Source: Nitrosomonadaceae bacterium (GTDB taxonomy: Bacteria; Pseudomonadota; Gammaproteobacteria; Burkholderiales; Nitrosomonadaceae). From it: DNA of 64,000 bases. The notes below the pieces were generated by a model, which saw nothing but the letters and a program-made list of their open reading frames with translations, had not been told where the DNA came from and did not search any database. The DNA lies in NCBI GenBank assembly GCA_002721545.1, contig PBKR01000011.1:109034-173033 (forward strand). The letters are read 5' to 3'. Positions 13,895 to 25,889 of this stretch are shown here, piece by piece; position 1 is the stretch's first letter; each line of letters opens with the position of its first letter. Made by a program: the position numbers and the translations under genes.

Positions 13895-13990
13895 AATCTA
13901 AATAGTTTCAGTAATCTAACCTATTATTAGAATGGGATCGGCATTATCTATTCTATAGTTAATGTTTTAAATAATAATATTCATTCCACA

Positions 13991-15019
<1,029 letters not shown>

Positions 15020-15093
15020 TTAATATAATTGGAAACAGATATTGAAAGACTATTAATTGTAGATAGAAAATTTTCTACAATTTATATCAAATT

Positions 15094-15588
15094 TTATTTA
15101 ATTTCTAATGTTCTTTCGCCGCGACCAATTCCAGAGGCTCCAGTACGCACTGTCTCTAGAATAGTATTGTGGCTTATTGTATCGAGAAATGCATCAAGCT
15201 TTGAACCAGTTCCAGTCAATTCAATAATATAAGACTTGTCAGTAACATCAACAATGTGGCCACAAAAAATTTCAGTTGTATCTTTTATTTCCTTCCGATT
15301 TTTACCTATAGCGCTTACTTTGACCAGCATTAGCTCACACTCTATATGATCCCCATCACTTAAATCAATTACCTTTATTACATCAATTAATTTATTCAGC
15401 TGTTTAGTAATTTGCTCAACCACACTATCTGAACCAATAGTAACCAGAGTCATTCTCGATAATGTGGGGTCCTCTGTAGGTGCAACTGAAAGAGATTCGA
15501 TATTATAACCTCTAGCAGAAAATAGCCCTGCTACGCGTGACAAGGCACCTGCTTCATTTTCCATTAACAAAGAAATAATATGTCGCAT
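15094..15588 (-). CDS. ilvH: Acetolactate synthase small subunit
   Basis: MRHIISLLMENEAGALSRVAGLFSARGYNIESLSVAPTED. Confidence 0.98.
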   Translation of the reverse strand: MRHIISLLMENEAGALSRVAGLFSARGYNIESLSVAPTEDPTLSRMTLVTIGSDSVVEQITKQLNKLIDVIKVIDLSDGDHIECELMLVKVSAIGKNRKEIKDTTEIFCGHIVDVTDKSYIIELTGTGSKLDAFLDTISHNTILETVRTGASGIGRGERTLEIK

Positions 15589-15590
15589 TT

Positions 15591-17297
15591 TTATACCAAA
15601 ATCATTTCAGATAGACCTTTTCCACCAGGAACCATAGGAAATACATTCTCAGTTTGATCTGTAATGAAGTCCATAAATACTAATTTATCTTTAAGCTTGA
15701 ATGCTTCTATTAGTGCATCTTCTATATCAACGGGTTGTTTTATTTTTATACCTATATGGCCATAACTTTCTGCTAATTTGACAAAATCCGGTAAAGCATC
15801 AACATATGATTCTGCGTATCGATTGCCATGGAAGAATTCTTGCCACTGACGTACCATGCCCATATAACGATTATTTAGGTTAATAATTTTAAGTGGTAGA
15901 TTATATTGTTTACAGGTTGATAATTCTTGTATGCACATTTGTATACTAGCTTCACCAGTGATGCATGCTACTGCATTTCTGGGGTTGGCAATTTGAACAC
16001 CCATTGCTGACGGTAGACCAAATCCCATAGTTCCTAATCCACCAGAGTTAATCCATTTTCTTGGTTTATTAAATTTATAGAATTGTGCGGCCCACATTTG
16101 ATGCTGGCCAACATCAGAAGTAATAAAAGCATTACCTTTTGTTACTTTGTAAAGCTTCTCAACTACCATCTGTGGCTTAATGATGGTACTTTCTCGGTCA
16201 TATTTTAAGCAGTCCTGTGCTCGCCATTCATTTATTTGTGACCACCATGACTTTAATTCCGACTGCTTTGGTTTTTTGTTACTAGCCATTAGTAATTCAA
16301 TTAGTTCTTCAAGCACATTTGAAACGTTACCAATGATGGGAACATCTACTTTTACACGTTTGGAGATAGATGAAGGATCTATATCAATATGTATAATTTT
16401 TCTAGTGTTATTAGAAAAATGTTTTGGGTTGCCAATTACACGGTCATCAAATCGCGCCCCAATAGCTATTAAAACATCACAATTTTGCATTGCCATATTT
16501 GCTTCATAGGTACCATGCATGCCTGGCATGCCAACAAATTGTTTGTCAGTTGCTGGATAGCCACCAAGTCCCATTAAAGTATTTGTACAAGGGAAATTTA
16601 GCATTTGTACAAAGCGTGTAAGTTGTGAGGCTGCGTGACTCAATATGACACCCCCGCCAGTATAAACCATTGGTTTTTTTGAGCCTAATATTAATCGAAT
16701 CGCTTTTTTTAGTTGGCTTGGATAATTTTTACTGATTGGACTATATGATCGTATAGATATGTTAGTAGGGTAGGAGAATTTAAATTTTTCTTGACTGATA
16801 TCTTTAGGGATATCTACAAGCACTGGTCCTGGACGCCCAGTTGAGCATATATAGAACGCTTTTTTTATTGTAGTAGCTAATTCTGTAATATCTTTTACTA
16901 GAAAATTATGTTTAACACATGGGCGCGTTATACCTACAGTATCAACTTCCTGAAATGCATCTAGTCCAATAGCATGGGTTGGTACTTGTCCACTAATAAT
17001 GACCATTGGAATTGAATCCATATAGGCAGTTGCAATACCAGTAACAGCATTAGTTACTCCGGGTCCAGAAGTAACTAATGCCACTCCTGGATTTTTGCTA
17101 GATCGTGCATATCCATCAGCTGCATGTATTGCTGCTTGTTCATGGCGTACTAATATATGCTTTACTTTATTTTGTTTAAATAATTCGTCATATATGAATA
17201 GCACTGCTCCACCAGGATAACCAAAGATATGTTTTACCCCTTCTTCCTGTAGACAGCGAATTGTAATTTCAGCACCAGTTAAATCTTCTGCGCCCAT
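15591..17297 (-). CDS. ilvI: Acetolactate synthase large subunit
   Basis: ThDP enzyme, GAEITIRCLQEEGVKHIFGYPGGAVLFIYDEL; adjacent to ilvH. Confidence 0.97.
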   Translation of the reverse strand: MGAEDLTGAEITIRCLQEEGVKHIFGYPGGAVLFIYDELFKQNKVKHILVRHEQAAIHAADGYARSSKNPGVALVTSGPGVTNAVTGIATAYMDSIPMVIISGQVPTHAIGLDAFQEVDTVGITRPCVKHNFLVKDITELATTIKKAFYICSTGRPGPVLVDIPKDISQEKFKFSYPTNISIRSYSPISKNYPSQLKKAIRLILGSKKPMVYTGGGVILSHAASQLTRFVQMLNFPCTNTLMGLGGYPATDKQFVGMPGMHGTYEANMAMQNCDVLIAIGARFDDRVIGNPKHFSNNTRKIIHIDIDPSSISKRVKVDVPIIGNVSNVLEELIELLMASNKKPKQSELKSWWSQINEWRAQDCLKYDRESTIIKPQMVVEKLYKVTKGNAFITSDVGQHQMWAAQFYKFNKPRKWINSGGLGTMGFGLPSAMGVQIANPRNAVACITGEASIQMCIQELSTCKQYNLPLKIINLNNRYMGMVRQWQEFFHGNRYAESYVDALPDFVKLAESYGHIGIKIKQPVDIEDALIEAFKLKDKLVFMDFITDQTENVFPMVPGGKGLSEMILV

Positions 17298-17350
17298 TTT
17301 TTCTTATTTTCCTGCATTGTGAAACATAAATATAATAAATAGAACAATGA

Positions 17351-17379
17351 ACATTAGCTGGTAGCTGACTTTTGGTCAA
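17351..17379 (-). promoter_or_regulatory. Candidate sigma70-type promoter for ilvIHC
   Basis: Minus strand TTGACC-N17-TAATGT upstream of ilvI. Confidence 0.55.
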
Positions 17380-17694
17380 CCCCTTGTTAGCTGTTACTTT
17401 ACATGCTATTCATAGTTTTATTCTTTTTTTGATAGTGGCTATTATCTACTTCTTAGACTACCTTGTTTGAGTCTATTATTACAATAGAGTATTTATAGGT
17501 TGTAAATGTTCATAATAGATCCATGAGATAAAAGTGTGAATTATTCAAATTTATTCAAATTTGGTTATTATACTTTAAGGTATTATGCGTAGATTGGTAC
17601 TATTTATTCGAGGATAAAGATTATCTTTAGGCTTTACTTTGGAACTGATAATAACCTTCTTTACTTATTAATGTTAAAAAAAATGGCACATTAC

Positions 17695-17724
17695 TTGAGA
17701 ACTAACCTTAATAAAGAGTAAAAT
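17695..17724 (+). promoter_or_regulatory. Candidate sigma70-type promoter for rpsO
   Basis: TTGAGA-N18-TAAAAT, 40 nt upstream of rpsO ATG. Confidence 0.5.
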
Positions 17725-17764
17725 AGCGCCTTTTCATATCTAGGGTTTAAATTGGAGAGTATGC

Positions 17765-18034
17765 ATGCCTGTCACAACAGATAAAAAAGCAAAGATAGTG
17801 GGTGATTATCAAAGAGCTGCCGGGGATACTGGTTCTCCGGAAGTGCAGGTGGCATTACTGACTGCCCGTATAAATGATTTAACCAGTCATTTTAAAGCTC
17901 ATGTTAAAGATCATCATTCCAGGCGTGGTTTATTACGTATGGTGAATCGTAGACGAAAGCTACTTAATTATTTAAAGCGCAGTAGTAACGATGTTTATCG
18001 TGCTCTAATTGAGCGACTAGGTCTTCGTAAATAG
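17765..18034 (+). CDS. rpsO: 30S ribosomal protein S15
   Basis: 89 aa, [38 protein letters not shown]. Confidence 0.98.
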   Translation: MPVTTDKKAKIVGDYQRAAGDTGSPEVQVALLTARINDLTSHFKAHVKDHHSRRGLLRMVNRRRKLLNYLKRSSNDVYRALIERLGLRK

Positions 18035-18119
18035 ACTTATCCTAACTAGGAAAACAGAGGCATTTCAATTATTTATAGCTCTTTATTGGGAAAGAATAGT
18101 AGGCGTTCATATCAATTAG

Positions 18120-20276
18120 TTGGATATTGGGACAAATAAAGATAATCTCATTAGAAAGGAAAGTACATTGAAATCTATCAAGAAAAGTATTAGTTACGGA
18201 CGCCATACATTGACGTTAGAAACTGGAGAGATTGCAAGGCAAGCTCATGGGGCCGTAATGGTCTCAATGAATGAAACAGTAGTATTAGTTACAGTTGTAG
18301 GTGCTAAAAATGTCAGGCCAGGGCAAGATTTTTTCCCGCTAACTGTAGACTATATGGAACGTAGTTATGCTGCCGGTAGAATACCTGGTAGTTTTTTTAA
18401 GCGAGAGGGGCGGCCTTCTGAAAAAGAAATCCTTACTTCTCGTTTAATTGATCGGCCTATTCGTCCTCTATTTCCTGATAGTTTTTATAATGAAGTACAA
18501 ATTGTTGCTACAGTTTTATCTTCTGATAATGAAATAGACGCAGATATTCCAGCAATGATTGGTGCCTCTGCTGCGTTAGTATTATCTGGTATTCCATTTG
18601 ACGGACCAATTGCAGGTGCACGTGTTGGTTATATTAATGGAAGTTATGTTCTTAATCCAACAATAACTGAGCTTGATCAGACAGAACTTGATCTAGTGGT
18701 GGCAGGGACGGAGAGTGCAGTTCTTATGGTGGAATCTGAAGCAAAGGAACTATCTGAAGATGTAATGTTAGGTGCGGTTGAGTTTGGTCGTAAAGAGATG
18801 CAGGTAGTTATAAATATAATTAATGATTTAGCTGATGAAGCTGGAGTAACTGAATGGGAGTGGACTCCTGTAGAACAAGATATTAGTCTTGCTGAGAAAA
18901 TCACAGAATTGGTAGAGGCGGATTTATCCTCAGCATTTGATTTAAAGCAAAAACAAGAGCGTACTGAGGCTATTAATAAAGTTTGGGAAAAGGTTAATGT
19001 AGAATTGGGAGTAGATTTAGAGGATGGGCCAGATAAACAGTCTGTCCAAAAGGTTTGTTTTGATCTTGAATCTAAAATCGTACGTGGTCGAATTCTTAAT
19101 GGGGAACCACGAATAGATGGACGAGATACTCGTACTGTACGACCTATCTCTATTCGTAATAGTGTATTACCCCGTACTCATGGTTCTGCTTTATTTACAC
19201 GTGGTGAGACACAAGCATTAGTGGTGGCAACTCTTGGTACAGGACGTGATGAGCAAAAAATAGATTCTTTACAGGGAGACTACACTGATCGTTTTATGTT
19301 TCATTATAATTTCCCACCTTATGCGACTGGAGAGACTGGAAGAGTTGGTACACCTAAGCGCCGTGAAATTGGCCATGGACGACTTGCTAAGCGTGCACTT
19401 GTTGCAGTTTTACCTTCTGCTGAAGAATTTGGGTATTCATTAAGAGTAGTATCTGAAATTACTGAGTCTAACGGTTCTAGCTCTATGGCTTCAGTTTGTG
19501 GGGGATGCGTTGCTTTAATGGATGCAGGGGTACCGCTTAAAAATCATGTAGCTGGAATTGCGATGGGGTTGATTAAAGAAGGAAATCGTATTGCTGTATT
19601 AACTGATATTCTTGGTGATGAAGATCACTTAGGGGATATGGATTTTAAAGTTGCAGGTACTGAAGATGGCATTACCGCATTACAAATGGATATTAAGATT
19701 CAGGGTGTCAATAAGGAAATCATGCATGCAGCTCTTGAGCAGGCAAAAGAGGGGCGTTTACATATTCTTGATATAATGAAACAGGCTCAACCCTCAACTC
19801 GTAAAGAAATCTCAGAGCATGCTCCACGTATTATTAAGATTAAAATTAATCCTGAAAAGATTCGTGATGTAATTGGTAAAGGTGGTGCAGTGATTCGTGC
19901 ATTAACTGAGGAGACTGGTACAACTATAGATATCACAGATGACGGCGTTGTCATGATAGCTTGTATTAGCTCTGAAGGCGGAGAATTAGCTAAAAAACGT
20001 ATAGAAGACATTACTGCTGATGTGGAGGTAGGTAGAGTTTATGATGGGACTGTATTGAAGCTTTTAGATTTTGGTGCAATTGTAAGCGTTTTACCTGGAA
20101 AAGATGGGTTGTTACATATTTCACAAATTGCGAATGAGCGCGTTAATAGTGTGGCTGATCACTTAAAAGAAGGCCAGCTTGTACGTGTTAAAGTTTTAGA
20201 AGCTGATGATAAGGGGAGATTGCGTCTTAGTATGAAGGCAGTTACAGCTGAAGCTGATGATAATACATCAGATTAG
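18120..20276 (+). CDS. pnp: Polyribonucleotide nucleotidyltransferase
   Basis: RNase PH, KH and S1 domains; downstream of rpsO. Exact start uncertain (a downstream TTG start near 18168 is plausible). Confidence 0.97.
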   Translation: MDIGTNKDNLIRKESTLKSIKKSISYGRHTLTLETGEIARQAHGAVMVSMNETVVLVTVVGAKNVRPGQDFFPLTVDYMERSYAAGRIPGSFFKREGRPSEKEILTSRLIDRPIRPLFPDSFYNEVQIVATVLSSDNEIDADIPAMIGASAALVLSGIPFDGPIAGARVGYINGSYVLNPTITELDQTELDLVVAGTESAVLMVESEAKELSEDVMLGAVEFGRKEMQVVINIINDLADEAGVTEWEWTPVEQDISLAEKITELVEADLSSAFDLKQKQERTEAINKVWEKVNVELGVDLEDGPDKQSVQKVCFDLESKIVRGRILNGEPRIDGRDTRTVRPISIRNSVLPRTHGSALFTRGETQALVVATLGTGRDEQKIDSLQGDYTDRFMFHYNFPPYATGETGRVGTPKRREIGHGRLAKRALVAVLPSAEEFGYSLRVVSEITESNGSSSMASVCGGCVALMDAGVPLKNHVAGIAMGLIKEGNRIAVLTDILGDEDHLGDMDFKVAGTEDGITALQMDIKIQGVNKEIMHAALEQAKEGRLHILDIMKQAQPSTRKEISEHAPRIIKIKINPEKIRDVIGKGGAVIRALTEETGTTIDITDDGVVMIACISSEGGELAKKRIEDITADVEVGRVYDGTVLKLLDFGAIVSVLPGKDGLLHISQIANERVNSVADHLKEGQLVRVKVLEADDKGRLRLSMKAVTAEADDNTSD

Positions 20277-20314
20277 ATTTTGAATAATTTAGCTAAAATG
20301 TAAATATTTAATTT

Positions 20315-20746
20315 CTATTTAGCTAGCTGTCTTTCTCTTATTTCATCCAGAGTCTTGCAATCTATACAAAGGGTGGCTGTTGGTCTAGCTTCTAATCGTT
20401 TTAGGCCAATTTCTATACCGCAGGTATCACAATAACCATAATCACCAGAATCATTAGAATCAATTCTAGCAATAGTCTCATTAATTTTTTTGATTAGCTT
20501 ACGTTCTCGATCACGATTACGTAGTTCAAGTGCCATATCAGATTCCTGGCTTGCGCGGTCATTAGGATCTGCAAAAACTGTAGCTTCGTCTTGCATGGTG
20601 TGGACCGTACGGTCTATATCCTGCCCTAACCCAACTTTAATATCTTCAAGTATTTTACGGAAATGCTTAAGTTGCTTAGCATTCATATATTCTTCTCCCT
20701 TTTTCATTTTATAGGGAGTAGTTTGCTTGAGTTGTTGTTGCGACAT
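20315..20746 (-). CDS. dksA: RNA polymerase-binding transcription factor DksA
   Basis: YGYCDTCG...LCIDCK zinc finger; [30 protein letters not shown]. Confidence 0.95.
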   Translation of the reverse strand: MSQQQLKQTTPYKMKKGEEYMNAKQLKHFRKILEDIKVGLGQDIDRTVHTMQDEATVFADPNDRASQESDMALELRNRDRERKLIKKINETIARIDSNDSGDYGYCDTCGIEIGLKRLEARPTATLCIDCKTLDEIRERQLAK

Positions 20747-20969
20747 TTCTTAGTATTCCTTTTCTTAGCTAGTTACAATTAATGACGCTTTAATATCAGA
20801 AATTACAGTATAGAGCAAGTGTTGTAATAGTTTTTTAAGAAATGATTTTAAAATAATATAATTTAAAGTTACTTTCTATTGCAGCTTATTCTTATATTTA
20901 AATAAACTACATGACATATATAGAAAAATTGACCTTTTATTGGTGGAAAGGTATAGTTACACGCTTCCC

Positions 20970-21046
20970 CGGGGTGTAGCGTAGCCTGGTAGCGCGCCTG
21001 GTTTGGGACCAGGATGTCGGGAGTTCGAATCTCTCCACCCCGACCA
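20970..21046 (+). tRNA. tRNA-Pro(TGG)
   Basis: Cloverleaf CGGGGTG...CACCCCG-A-CCA, anticodon TGG, encoded CCA. Confidence 0.96.
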
Positions 21047-21083
21047 ATTTCACTCAATTAAATTGGGTTACCCGGTTTGAGTA

Positions 21084-21160
21084 GTGCCCGTAGCTCAACC
21101 GGATAGAGCACCAGCCTTCTAAGCTGGGGGTTACAGGTTCGATTCCTGTCGGGCACGCCA
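21084..21160 (+). tRNA. tRNA-Arg(TCT)
   Basis: GTGCCCG...CGGGCAC-G-CCA, anticodon loop CTTCTAA, encoded CCA. Confidence 0.96.
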
Positions 21161-21222
21161 TATAGTTCTTGAATTAATTTATTTTAGGCTCAAATGCATG
21201 GGTTATTTTTAGTTCTTTTGAT

Positions 21223-21299
21223 GGTGGCTGTAGCTCAGCTGGTAGAGCCCCGGATTGTGATTCCGGTTGTCGTGGGTTCGAGCCCCATCAGCCACCCCA
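21223..21299 (+). tRNA. tRNA-His(GTG)
   Basis: G(-1)GTGGCTG...CAGCCAC-C-CCA, anticodon GTG. Confidence 0.95.
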
Positions 21300-21397
21300 T
21301 ATAAACAATATTATCTATGATGATTCAACATAAAGCATGTATTAACTTTGATTAAGTAATTTTTTCAAAGCTATCTAAAATTTAAAATTATTATAGT

Positions 21398-21964
21398 TTA
21401 GTTTAATTTATCATTTCTCCAAAATTTAGTTCCTTTTACAGTAGCTTGAAGTGCTAGTCCTGCTTCTGTTAATTGATAGATTGTTATGCCGTCAATTACA
21501 ATCTCAACTCCTATCGCTGCACCTTTGTCAATAGTTTTAGCGGCAGCATCAGCTTGTGCTCCAAATTCCCAGCCACTATTAATAAATTTATCCATAGTTG
21601 CTTGGTCATGAAAAATAAATATAGAACGAAAATCTTTAACACCTAGTCCGAATCCAAAGCCAACTTCGCCCATTCTCATATATACTGGTTTTTCATTTTT
21701 TGGCTGTACAAGCCCATACCCACCACCAAAGCTTGCAAGAATTAGATTAATATTTGCGTTACTGAATACGGCATAACCAGGTGCTTCTTCAATTCTATTT
21801 TTGGCTTTGGGTTGGGCCTTATAGAGATCAGAAAGAGCTTTATCTCTCATAGCAAGATATTCTTTACGGTCTTCTTCAGGACTGCCGGCTATTGCTGTAG
21901 TAGAAAGAATGCTAAAGATGATGGAGGTCACTAAGCAATATAATCCAAATTTTGCTCGCGTCAT
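21398..21964 (-). CDS. YSC84-like lipid-binding domain protein (exported)
   Basis: Signal peptide; KNRIEEAPGYAVFSNANINLILASFGGGYG...GFGLGVKDFRSIFIF. Confidence 0.85.
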   Translation of the reverse strand: MTRAKFGLYCLVTSIIFSILSTTAIAGSPEEDRKEYLAMRDKALSDLYKAQPKAKNRIEEAPGYAVFSNANINLILASFGGGYGLVQPKNEKPVYMRMGEVGFGFGLGVKDFRSIFIFHDQATMDKFINSGWEFGAQADAAAKTIDKGAAIGVEIVIDGITIYQLTEAGLALQATVKGTKFWRNDKLN

Positions 21965-22099
21965 ATTAATTCTCCTTTATTTAATAACTTAGAATTATAT
22001 TTATAATAGTATATTTTAGTAAATATTTGAGCTTAATTTTATAGATACAGTATTAAATTAGGATCATTCATTATTCTGCATTCAGTGTGGAATAAATAA

Positions 22100-22804
22100 T
22101 TATTTAATTCCCAATTCAATACCAGCATGTAGTACTACGGTTGATAGGGTGGTGCGAGCAGAGCGTACTTCTTTTGCTAGGCGTAGTAATGTATTTAGGG
22201 TTATAGACTGTTTTAGTAGTAAAGCTATTATTTTTATTATTTTAGCGCTGCCATCAGGATTTATTGAGCTTAATAGAGCCAATGGAGGTGAAAACTCTAT
22301 AGGGTCTGAAATCGCACGTATTGCAAGGAAAGGAATATCTGAATTTTTAGCTACCTCAGCTACTGCTCCACTTTCTAGATCTACTGCACAAGCTCCTGTG
22401 ATTTTTTCAAATTCTTGTTTTTCAGTCATTGAGGTAAGAATCTTTTTACTTGTTGCTAGTGTACCACCAATGACTCGTATGTGAGAAGGCAAATTTTTCT
22501 GTATCCGATTTCTCCAGGCTAGGGAAACAGGTAATGGGCATTCATTATAAATTGATTCGGGAAGTACTAGGTCACCTGCACGTAATTTAGGGCTTATTGC
22601 TCCTGCAACTCCAAAGCTGATTAAAGAATTCGCACCTCTTGCCTGAAGTTCCTCTGCTGCTTTTCGTGCAGAATCTTCTCCTATACCACATAAACATATA
22701 GATGTATTATCCCCTATATTTATTATTTCACCGAGAGGTAAGTAGCGATTAGTGATGCAACGACCCTCAATTCGCATAGCCGTAACAATGCCTATATTAT
22801 TCAA
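22100..22804 (-). CDS. hpnG: Hopanoid-associated phosphorylase/nucleosidase HpnG
   Basis: MTAN-like nucleosidase sequence (LISFGVAGAISPKLRAGDLVLP, AVDLESGAVAEVA) overlapping shc stop by 4 nt. Confidence 0.88.
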   Translation of the reverse strand: MNNIGIVTAMRIEGRCITNRYLPLGEIINIGDNTSICLCGIGEDSARKAAEELQARGANSLISFGVAGAISPKLRAGDLVLPESIYNECPLPVSLAWRNRIQKNLPSHIRVIGGTLATSKKILTSMTEKQEFEKITGACAVDLESGAVAEVAKNSDIPFLAIRAISDPIEFSPPLALLSSINPDGSAKIIKIIALLLKQSITLNTLLRLAKEVRSARTTLSTVVLHAGIELGIK

Positions 22805-24747
22805 ATATTATCCTGCTGGGTAATTTTTTGGTATCTTGCTAGCGCCCATAATGGAAAATATTTGGTGTAGCCATGATATTTTAAATAGAAGACCCTTGGA
22901 AATCCTGGTGCAGTGAACCAGGGATCATTCCATAATCCAGAGCTATCTTGTTGGTTTAAAAGGTATTTTATTCCTCTATTTACTTCTTCACTATGAGCTT
23001 CACCTGCTGCCATTAGGCCAAGTAAAGCCCATGCGGTTTGAAAAGAAGTGCTTATTCTAAACCTCCCTGCTAATTTTGGTGCAAAATAGGTATCATTGTT
23101 TTCACCCCATCCACCATCCTCTCTTTGAACTGATTTTAACCATCCTACAGCGCGAATGATAGATGTATGAGAAGTATCTATTTTTGCTAGTCTCAAGGCT
23201 TCTAGTACTGACCAAGTTCCATAAATATAATTACTTCCCCATCGACCAAACCAAGCACCATTTTTTTCTTGTTCATTAAATAAATAGTCTAATCCTTTTT
23301 TTATTGAAATTTGTTGTTCAGATTTTCCGTATAAAGCTAGAAAGCCAGTACAACGGGCACTTACATCACTAGTGGGAGGGTCAAGTAATGCACCATGATC
23401 AGCAAATGGGATTTCGTTAAGATAATAATAAGTATTGTCGACATCAAAGGCACCAAAACCACCATTTTTTGATTGCATGCCGCTAAGCCAGAATGCAGCT
23501 CTTGATAAATTTTTATTATAAATATTAGAGTCTGCCTGATACATTGCCCAAGCTATTGCAGCTGTATCATCAAGATCAGGGTAATGTGGATTTGCGTATT
23601 GAAAAGCCCAGCCACCACCAGCTAGCTTTATATTTTCTTCTCTCCAGTCGGCAGGCGCATCCAGTATTTGTAGAGGAGCTAGCCAGTTAAGAGCTTTACG
23701 GACATATTTTTGATCGGCACCACTATCTTCTTGTAATGCTAGGCTAGCTAGAGCAGTATCCCACACAGGAGATGTGCATGGTTGGCACCAGGCCTGCTCA
23801 TCATCAATGATTAATAATCCTAATAAAGCTTTGCGACATTGGTCCCTATATGGATGCTCATAAGGGTAGCCTAGTAATGAAAGCGCTTCATTGGCATTAA
23901 CCATAGCGGGGAAAATTGCTCCTAGGCCACATTCACCATTTAGTCGTTCTATTATCCATCGCTCTGCTCGCCGGAGAGCAACACGCCGTAGGATATTTGG
24001 AATAAATGGTTCAAATACTGAGGCAGTACGCTCAATAAATAAGAATAAGCGGTTGAGAGGAGTTCTTACTGGGAAATAATCACGTTCTTTTTTTGGGTCT
24101 ATAGTAAAGAGTTCTCGAATATTAATCTTATGCGGATTAGCAGCTTTTGCTCTTAGGCTACATAAGATTGTCAGTGGTACCGTTACTGTACGTGACCAAT
24201 AGGCTATTTTACTTAGATGAAATGGAAACCATTTTGGTAATAAAATAATCTCAACTGGCATAAATGGTACACCTCGCCAGGGGAGTTGCTCGTACATTGC
24301 AAGTAATATTCTGGTAAAAACATTTGTTTTTGATGCACCACCATTTGACAGAATAGCTGTACGAGCAGCTACCATATGTGGAGCATCTTGTGAATCACCA
24401 GCTAGCTTCAATGCATAATAAGCCTTTACAGTACAACTTATATCAAAATGTCCACCATAGTATAGAGGCCAGCCCCCATGTTCCTTGTCCTGCTTGGTTC
24501 GGATGAAGCGGGCAATTTTTATTTCAAGGTCCGTGTCTATATCATCCATAAAATGCATCATCAGTATATATTCGGCGGGAATAGTACAATCTGCTTCAAG
24601 TGGGAAGCACCAATGTCCATCTTTTTTTTGTAAGGCTAATAATGCTTTGCGTGCGGATGCCAAGGCTTTTACTAGTTTTCTAGTATCAGATTTAGAACTA
24701 ATATCCTCCTGGCTCAGATTAGTAAGAGCGTTATCTGTTTCTGTCAT
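22801..24747 (-). CDS. shc: Squalene-hopene cyclase
   Basis: Catalytic DLDDTA motif, multiple QW repeats (QREDGGWGE, QDSSGLW). Confidence 0.96.
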   Translation of the reverse strand: MTETDNALTNLSQEDISSKSDTRKLVKALASARKALLALQKKDGHWCFPLEADCTIPAEYILMMHFMDDIDTDLEIKIARFIRTKQDKEHGGWPLYYGGHFDISCTVKAYYALKLAGDSQDAPHMVAARTAILSNGGASKTNVFTRILLAMYEQLPWRGVPFMPVEIILLPKWFPFHLSKIAYWSRTVTVPLTILCSLRAKAANPHKINIRELFTIDPKKERDYFPVRTPLNRLFLFIERTASVFEPFIPNILRRVALRRAERWIIERLNGECGLGAIFPAMVNANEALSLLGYPYEHPYRDQCRKALLGLLIIDDEQAWCQPCTSPVWDTALASLALQEDSGADQKYVRKALNWLAPLQILDAPADWREENIKLAGGGWAFQYANPHYPDLDDTAAIAWAMYQADSNIYNKNLSRAAFWLSGMQSKNGGFGAFDVDNTYYYLNEIPFADHGALLDPPTSDVSARCTGFLALYGKSEQQISIKKGLDYLFNEQEKNGAWFGRWGSNYIYGTWSVLEALRLAKIDTSHTSIIRAVGWLKSVQREDGGWGENNDTYFAPKLAGRFRISTSFQTAWALLGLMAAGEAHSEEVNRGIKYLLNQQDSSGLWNDPWFTAPGFPRVFYLKYHGYTKYFPLWALARYQKITQQDNI

Positions 24748-24896
24748 TAGATTCCCTTCCGGTATGTCAGGCTGAGTTAGTTTATTCTATATAATAAGCT
24801 GGTAAGATTCTTATTATTTATATCAAAATTATATTGCTAGAGTTGATTTCTTTTTTATACAAAGAAAATTTATCAAGTTTATTGCAGATAAAAATA

Positions 24897-25760
24897 CTAT
24901 GAAGATTTATCGGAGCAGGGATCATTGAGGTACTTAGTATCCGCTGTATCGTAAAGCTCTTCATCAAGATCTTCTTCAGGAAAGAGATTGTCATAATCAG
25001 TTGGTGGTTTACCATCAAATACAAGGTTTTCTCGATGTTGCCAGTATGCCTCACGAGTAAATACATAACGATCTAGCGCGGCCTGATCACGAATACGCAT
25101 TTTCTCTGAATACTGTGCACGCTTATCAATTGCTCCTAGAAGACCTAAGGGGATAGTTACTGGAGCTCCAGCAACAAATCCTGCATAAAATAACATATTT
25201 GATGCTATGGTGACAGGGAGACCAATTACATCACGATTACTACTAGGGCCTAGAATAGGTAAATACACATAAGATTTATTATCCACACCCCAAACCCCTA
25301 ATGTCTGTCCAAAATCTTCATCATGTTTTTTTAATCCGATTGAGGATGCTGGATCAAATATTCCACCTAATCCTATTGTAGTATTTACAACAAAACGCAA
25401 ACTATCACCTAGTCCTTGTTTAACTTTTCCTTGTAATAAGCCATTTAAAGCTACATTTGGGTATGCAAGGTTTGCATAAAAATTTCCAACTGATTCTCGT
25501 ACTGATTCAGGGACACTATCTACATATGAGTCGGCAACTGGTTCGAATACAGATTCGTCTAGAGACTCAGTAACGTTATAAAATTTGCGATTAAATTTCT
25601 CATAAGGATCTCCCTCTATACAGGGATCGCTATAAGGAATTGATTTCGTAATTTTATTTGAGGATGCTTTGCTATTATTTTTATTGGATGTTGTTGAGCA
25701 TCCAGCAAATACCGTGGTAAATAGTATTAGTAAAATAGTAGTTAGACGGCTTAGTTTCAT
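24897..25760 (-). CDS. mlaA: MlaA/VacJ-family outer-membrane lipoprotein
   Basis: Lipobox FAGCS; DPYEKFNRKFYNVTESLDESVFEPVADSYV; GVWGVDNKSYVYLPILGPSSNRDVIG. Confidence 0.93.
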   Translation of the reverse strand: MKLSRLTTILLILFTTVFAGCSTTSNKNNSKASSNKITKSIPYSDPCIEGDPYEKFNRKFYNVTESLDESVFEPVADSYVDSVPESVRESVGNFYANLAYPNVALNGLLQGKVKQGLGDSLRFVVNTTIGLGGIFDPASSIGLKKHDEDFGQTLGVWGVDNKSYVYLPILGPSSNRDVIGLPVTIASNMLFYAGFVAGAPVTIPLGLLGAIDKRAQYSEKMRIRDQAALDRYVFTREAYWQHRENLVFDGKPPTDYDNLFPEEDLDEELYDTADTKYLNDPCSDKSS

Positions 25761-25889
25761 ACCGCATATCCTGTTTTTTAAAAGTTACGCTATAGTAATT
25801 CGTTTTTAGTGGCTCTGTACAGTAGAAATGGTTATCTTTTTTCTATGATATTTAGTTTTAATTACTTAATCATAAAGCACATTACTATT

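Noticed and set aside
17538-17560. ATTCAAATTT direct repeat upstream of rpsO
   Set aside because: Short AT-rich duplication, easily chance.
20869-21057. 62-aa minus-strand ORF (GGEIRTPDILVPNQARYQATLHPG)
   Set aside because: Antisense translation of tRNA-Pro; a well-known spurious ORF type.
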